Made by a program: the position numbers and the translations under genes. From REBR01 sp033721915 (GTDB lineage Bacteria > Pseudomonadota > Gammaproteobacteria > Pseudomonadales > Oleiphilaceae), in assembly GCA_033721915.1 (NCBI GenBank), contig JAWWAC010000082.1, positions 1-10,567 on the forward strand: a stretch of 10,567 bases of DNA, read 5' to 3'. Of this stretch, positions 7,071 to 10,567 are shown one piece after another. How positions within the stretch are numbered: the stretch's first letter is position 1; each line of letters begins with the position of its first letter. The notes below the pieces were generated by a model. It was not told where the DNA came from. It saw only the letters and a program-made list of their open reading frames with translations, and did not search any database.

Positions 7071-9899
7071 TCAGCCTGCCCAGTCCGTCCGGGTTATTTC
7101 TTCAGCCAGCTCACCGAGACGGGGCTGTACGACCGTAAACAGGCGGCGGACTCCCGGGGCGTCACCGGCCCTGGCCTGTTTCTCCATGGCGGCGATTTCC
7201 TGCCACAGCCCCCCCCGGTTGAAATAGCCCACGGCCCCTTTCAACGAGTGACTGACCTCCGCCACCCGGGTCAGCTCCCCGGCCTCAAGGGCGGACCTCA
7301 CATCATCGCTGTACTGCTGATACTGGCCGAGAAACAGTTGCACCAGTGTATCCACCAGCTTCAGGTCGCCATTGAGGTTGGCCATTACCAGTGACCGGTC
7401 AATCAGTGCTTCGGTCAACGGCGCATCACCCGCTTCCGGTGACTCATCGCTGTGGGCCTCAACGTTGTAGGAACGGCCGAGATGGTCCACCAGGACCTGG
7501 CTGAGATTCTGGAAGGTGAGCGGTTTGCACACATGACTGTCGATATCCGATGAGCCCTTGTGTTGCAGGTACTCCGCGGTGGAGTAAGCGGTCAGTGCAA
7601 TAAAAGGCGTGCGGCGGTGACGCTGCTGGTCAATGAGCCGCAGCTCACGGGCCAGGGTAAAGCCATCCATATCCGGCATCTGGATATCAATCAGCACCAG
7701 ATCGAATGTCTCCCCGCTGAAGGCCTCCATGGCGGCCTGGCCGTTCTCACGGGCCACCGCCATGGCCCCCAGTTCCGTCAGCATGGCCGCTGCCACATGG
7801 CAGTTGATGGGGTTGTCGTCCACCACCAGCACGCGACAGCCTGTGGCCAGATCCTGGGCACCGTCTTCCAGTACCGGCTCCAGACTGGTGTCCAGCTCCT
7901 CTTCACTGGAGGCCAGCAGGTGGGCATTGAAGGAGATGGTGGTGCCCTTGCCCGGCACACTGGAGACGCTGATCTCACCGCCCATCAGCTCCACCAGGCG
8001 ACGGCAGATCGCCAGCCCCAGGCCGGTGCCACCGTAGCGCCGTGACAGGGAGTTGTCCGCCTGGGCAAAAGGCTCGAAGATACGCTCCAGTGAGTCCTCG
8101 GCAATGCCAATGCCGCTGTCACGGACACGGAACACCAGGCTGTGGGTATCCCCCAGACAGGCTCCCTGCTCCACCGCCAGCTCCACAAAGCCTCTTTCCG
8201 TGAACTTCAGGGCATTGCCCAGCAGGTTGGTGAGAATCTGCCTCAGACGCAGGCTGTCACCCTGCACAAAACGGGGTGCCACGGACAGCCCCACCAGGTG
8301 CAGGCGAATCCCCTTGTTTTCCATCATGGGCCGGAAAAGGTTGTCCAGGTCGCCCAGCAGTTTGTGCAGGTCAAACGGCTGTGACTCCAGTGACAGGCTG
8401 TCCGCCTCGATCTTGGACAGGTCCAGCAGGTCGTTGATGATGGACAGCAGCCCCCTGGAGGAATCATTCAGTGTGGAGAGCTGACTGGACAGATCCTCCC
8501 GCTGCGGGTTTTTGCGCAGCAACTCACTGATCCCCACAATGCCGTTCAGCGGTGTGCGCAGCTCATGGCTGATATTGGCCAGGAACATGGATTTGGAGCG
8601 GTTGGAGGCTTCGGCGGCGTCCTTGGCCCTCAGCAGCTGCTGCTCCTGTTCCTTGCGCTGGGTAATGTCGATCTCAACCGCCACAAAGCTGATCAGCTCG
8701 CCCTGTTCATTGCGCACTGGCTGTATATCCAGCTCAAGCCAGTAAGGGCGCCCGCTGCGGGAATAGTTGAGGATCTCCTGTCGCACCGGCAGTCCCGCCT
8801 CCAGGTGCTGCCTTATCCTGCGACGGGCCTCCACACTGGTGTCGGGGCCCTGCAGCAGCCGCCCCGGCTGTCGGCCACGCACTTCCTCCAGTGAGTAGCC
8901 GGTGAGTTCCTCGAAACTGGGGTTGACCCACTGCACCCGGTTTTCCGCATCGGTGATGATCACAGGATTCTGGGTCAGACGGGCCACCAGGGCCAGGTTG
9001 CGCACCTCGTCAACGGCTTTCTCCGCCTTTCTTCGACTGGCCAGAAGCGGCTCCATGTCCTGTGCCACCAGCAACAGTACCGAACGGGAGCCGACGGTGG
9101 AGGGGATCAGTTGCAGACTGACGGTTTTCTCCTCACCGCTGGCGCTGCGCATGGGCACCGCGGCAATCTCACGCTTGATCTGCGCTTCACTGCCTGGCAG
9201 GGCGTACTGTGCCAGCACCTCCCGGGACAGTGATGGAAAGACCCTGTCAGGGGAGACCTCCAGCAGCGAATGGTCCTGGCCGGAGGCATCAAAGAAGCGC
9301 CTCAGCCGGGTGTTGCCATAGATGAATGTCTTGCGGTCGAAAGACATCATGGCCACAAAATAGTCGCTTTCCTCGATGATACGCCCCACATGGGCGGAGA
9401 AATGCACCTGGCGACGCTGCTCAAGCTGGCTCATGACAATCCGGCCCAGCGACAGCAGTGATTCCTTCTGGGCCTCACTGAGCTGTCGTGGCTGGTAATC
9501 CAGAACACACAGGGAGCCGAGGACAAAGCCGTCCCTGTTCAGAAGCGGTACGCCGGCGTAGAAACGAAAATGGGGAGAGTCCACCACCTGTGGGTTGTCG
9601 CTGAAGCGGGGATCCCCTGCCAGGTCCGGCACTTCCAGCACGCCGGATTCCACCAGCACATGGTCACAGAATGAAATGTTCCGGGGCACCTCACTGACGG
9701 AGGACAGGCCCACACGGGACTTGAGAAACAGCCGGTCCCTGTCCATCAGACCGATCAGTGCCACCGGCACCTGGCAGACCTGGGAGGCCACACGGGCAAT
9801 GTCATCAAAGTGACTCTCAGGACCGGTATCCAGCACATCGTAATCTTCCAGCGCCTGGATACGGGCCAGTTCGTTGTCCGCAACGGCGGCATCAGACAT
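7071..9899 (-). CDS. Soluble tripartite hybrid histidine kinase (GAF-PAS-PAS-HK-REC-HPt)
   Basis: A 942-residue hybrid sensor kinase expected to run a His-Asp-His phosphorelay to an unknown response regulator. Domains: GAF about 1-165 (ALEDYDVLDT, SFCDHVLVE, FYAGVPLL); a weaker PAS-like region about 170-285; PAS plus PAC about 303-415 with a LOV-like GRQPGRLLQGPDT but no photoactive Cys; coiled-coil linker about 415-440; HisKA with His445 (SHELRTP); HATPase with Asn562, DSGIG (594-598) and GGTGLGL (623-629); receiver about 688-805 with Asp694/695, phospho-acceptor Asp738 and Lys792; HPt with His884 (SHSLKGAVG). All catalytic and phospho-acceptor residues are present. I see no membrane segment or signal peptide, so it is probably cytoplasmic. 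GGAG seven bases before the ATG supports the start. It is transcribed toward cheB; no partner regulator is adjacent, and any link to chemotaxis is only positional. Confidence 0.93.
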   Translation of the reverse strand: MSDAAVADNELARIQALEDYDVLDTGPESHFDDIARVASQVCQVPVALIGLMDRDRLFLKSRVGLSSVSEVPRNISFCDHVLVESGVLEVPDLAGDPRFSDNPQVVDSPHFRFYAGVPLLNRDGFVLGSLCVLDYQPRQLSEAQKESLLSLGRIVMSQLEQRRQVHFSAHVGRIIEESDYFVAMMSFDRKTFIYGNTRLRRFFDASGQDHSLLEVSPDRVFPSLSREVLAQYALPGSEAQIKREIAAVPMRSASGEEKTVSLQLIPSTVGSRSVLLLVAQDMEPLLASRRKAEKAVDEVRNLALVARLTQNPVIITDAENRVQWVNPSFEELTGYSLEEVRGRQPGRLLQGPDTSVEARRRIRQHLEAGLPVRQEILNYSRSGRPYWLELDIQPVRNEQGELISFVAVEIDITQRKEQEQQLLRAKDAAEASNRSKSMFLANISHELRTPLNGIVGISELLRKNPQREDLSSQLSTLNDSSRGLLSIINDLLDLSKIEADSLSLESQPFDLHKLLGDLDNLFRPMMENKGIRLHLVGLSVAPRFVQGDSLRLRQILTNLLGNALKFTERGFVELAVEQGACLGDTHSLVFRVRDSGIGIAEDSLERIFEPFAQADNSLSRRYGGTGLGLAICRRLVELMGGEISVSSVPGKGTTISFNAHLLASSEEELDTSLEPVLEDGAQDLATGCRVLVVDDNPINCHVAAAMLTELGAMAVARENGQAAMEAFSGETFDLVLIDIQMPDMDGFTLARELRLIDQQRHRRTPFIALTAYSTAEYLQHKGSSDIDSHVCKPLTFQNLSQVLVDHLGRSYNVEAHSDESPEAGDAPLTEALIDRSLVMANLNGDLKLVDTLVQLFLGQYQQYSDDVRSALEAGELTRVAEVSHSLKGAVGYFNRGGLWQEIAAMEKQARAGDAPGVRRLFTVVQPRLGELAEEITRTDWAG

Positions 9900-9906
9900 G
9901 GAGGGA

Positions 9907-9910
9907 CTCC
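9907..9910 (-). promoter_or_regulatory. Ribosome binding site of the hybrid kinase gene
   Basis: On the minus strand GGAG lies seven bases before the ATG at 9899, supporting this start. The 75-bp gap 9900-9974 upstream is AT-enriched around 9951-9977 and probably carries the promoter, but I could not assign convincing -35 and -10 boxes. Confidence 0.6.
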
Positions 9911-9974
9911 GATGGTCACAGGGCCGTCAGCGACCCGGTGTGTGGCTAGACTTATGAATACGTGCAGAAGCGGT

Positions 9975-10321
9975 TTATGGACTTTCCGTGAGGGGGGAAA
10001 CTCCGGGTCCCGGCGGCCCTTCCTCCATGGACGGCTCCAACTGGGACAGGCTCAGTCGCCCCGCCACCAGATCCTCCTTGCGCCGCTTGCTCAGCTGCTT
10101 GATGCGCCACTCCAGGCGCAGCGCCTCACCACGATCCGCCACCGGCCGCACATAAGCCAGCTGCAAAGGCCCCGGCCACGCAGGGCACGGGCGCCACGCA
10201 CGCCCTTCCGGTGCTCCTGCAGGCGCCGCTGCACATCCGTGGTAATGCCCGTGTAAAGGGCTCCGCTGGCGGTGCGGAGCATATAGAGTGACCAGTCAGA
10301 GGGCATGCAGTCAGAGGGCAT
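9975..10321 (-). pseudogene. GIY-YIG family (YhbQ-like) protein gene, frameshifted
   Basis: The first part, read from ATG at 10321 or 10306, encodes a GIY-YIG N-terminus: WSLYMLRTASGALYTGITT followed by the Arg-containing helix QRRLQEH and GARALRGRG. In the same frame the sequence then turns unlike the family and stops at 10091. The family C-terminus (LQLAYVRPVADRGEAL, LEWRIKQLSKRRKEDLVA, with the expected catalytic Glu) continues in the -1 frame to a TAA at 9975. Adding one G to the four-G run (plus-strand CCCC 10170-10173) restores RGRGPLQLAY, which matches the family. Thus one base seems lost, by mutation or sequencing error. If real, the product lacks the conserved Glu and is probably inactive. 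Small GIY-YIG proteins of this type are putative nucleases. ATG 10306 fits the family N-terminus best; no clear Shine-Dalgarno is visible for either start. It probably follows the upstream hydrolase in one transcript. Confidence 0.8.
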
Positions 10322-10322
10322 A
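10293..10322 (-). repeat. 15-bp tandem duplication at the start of the GIY-YIG gene
   Basis: Two adjacent 15-bp copies (10293-10307 and 10308-10322) differ at one base only. Each contains an ATG on the minus strand, so the encoded N-terminus reads MPSDC-MPSDW and the gene has two equivalent candidate starts at 10321 and 10306. The frame is kept. Confidence 0.9.
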
Positions 10323-10329
10323 GTGGCTG

Positions 10330-10567
10330 TCAAAGGGGAGCGTGTAACAGGGTGCGGCGAAAAAACGCCAGCTGATCCGATGAGGAACGGCGAAAGCCCT
10401 CCCCCACATAGATATCAAAGTGGCGGACACCGTCGTAACGCTTCAGCTCCGCCTTGAAGCCGGCCCTGGCGGCGGTGGCCTCCGCCGCCGAGGCCGGTGC
10501 CACGGAATCTTCCATGCAGGCAATCACCAGCATGGGGCAGTTGACCCGGCGGGCATGGCGTATGGGG
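10330..10567 (-). CDS. Alpha/beta hydrolase, C-terminal fragment cut by the window edge
   Basis: The frame is open from the window edge to a TGA at 10330-10332, giving 78 visible residues; the start and the nucleophile region lie outside. The visible part is a typical alpha/beta-hydrolase C-terminus: VNCPMLVIACMEDSVAP carries the strand and turn with the likely catalytic Asp, and RHFDIYVGEGF carries the likely catalytic His, followed by DQLAFFRRTL. A Met codon at 10533 is internal rather than the start, since the conserved strand begins before it. The substrate cannot be deduced. It ends 8 bp before the first ATG of the GIY-YIG gene, so the two were probably co-transcribed. Confidence 0.82.
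   Translation of the reverse strand, partial: PIRHARRVNCPMLVIACMEDSVAPASAAEATAARAGFKAELKRYDGVRHFDIYVGEGFRRSSSDQLAFFRRTLLHAPL

Noticed and set aside
9951..9977. FliA (sigma-28) type promoter for the kinase, minus strand TAAA ... ATAA
   Set aside because: The spacing is one base short and the GCCG part of the -10 element is absent, so the match is too weak to call.
10328..10333. Consensus -35 TTGACA on the minus strand before the GIY-YIG gene
   Set aside because: No acceptable -10 hexamer lies 16-18 bases downstream, and the site overlaps the hydrolase stop codon; likely coincidence.

Overview
The window is a GC-rich bacterial chromosome segment, most likely from a gammaproteobacterium. The basis is an E. 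coli-like (F7-type) chemotaxis gene set with a 36-heptad-type receptor, together with CheD, which E. coli lacks; genus cannot be told from the sequence alone. It is almost fully coding. The largest gene-free stretches are about 84 bp (2090-2173), 75 bp (9900-9974) and 55 bp (5296-5350), so there is no gene-free stretch above 300 bases.

Positions 2-7057, plus strand: a compact chemotaxis operon in the order cheA (5' end outside the window), mcp, cheW, cheR, cheD, cheB. mcp and cheW share a base (TGATG), and cheW and cheR are separated by 3 bp with a TTG start. The receptor (MCP) senses through a periplasmic helical domain. CheW couples it to the histidine kinase CheA. CheR and CheB add and remove methyl groups for adaptation, and CheD is a receptor glutamine deamidase. 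The receptor ends in a CheR/CheB-tethering pentapeptide (DWEEF) on a flexible tail, and the neighbouring CheR has the matching pentapeptide-binding type of beta subdomain, so the locus looks like a self-contained receptor-adaptation module. No cheY or cheZ lies in the window; cheY may lie upstream of cheA.

Positions 7071-9899, minus strand: one large, apparently soluble hybrid histidine kinase (GAF, PAS-like, PAS, HisKA, HATPase, REC, HPt) that converges on cheB with only 13 bp between the stop codons.

Positions 9975-10567, minus strand: a YhbQ-type GIY-YIG gene broken by an apparent one-base loss in a G run, with a 15-bp tandem duplication at its start, preceded by the C-terminal end of an alpha/beta hydrolase that runs off the window.

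The most unusual features are in the CheA linker. It carries three acidic Phe-Gly-Leu-Phe motifs and then six near-perfect 21-bp repeats (including an exact 42-bp duplication), and no recognisable P2 domain. I see no mobile element, CRISPR array, RNA gene or clear terminator, and no convincing evidence of a wholly new system; the region is mainly a well-formed chemotaxis operon with some accessory oddities.
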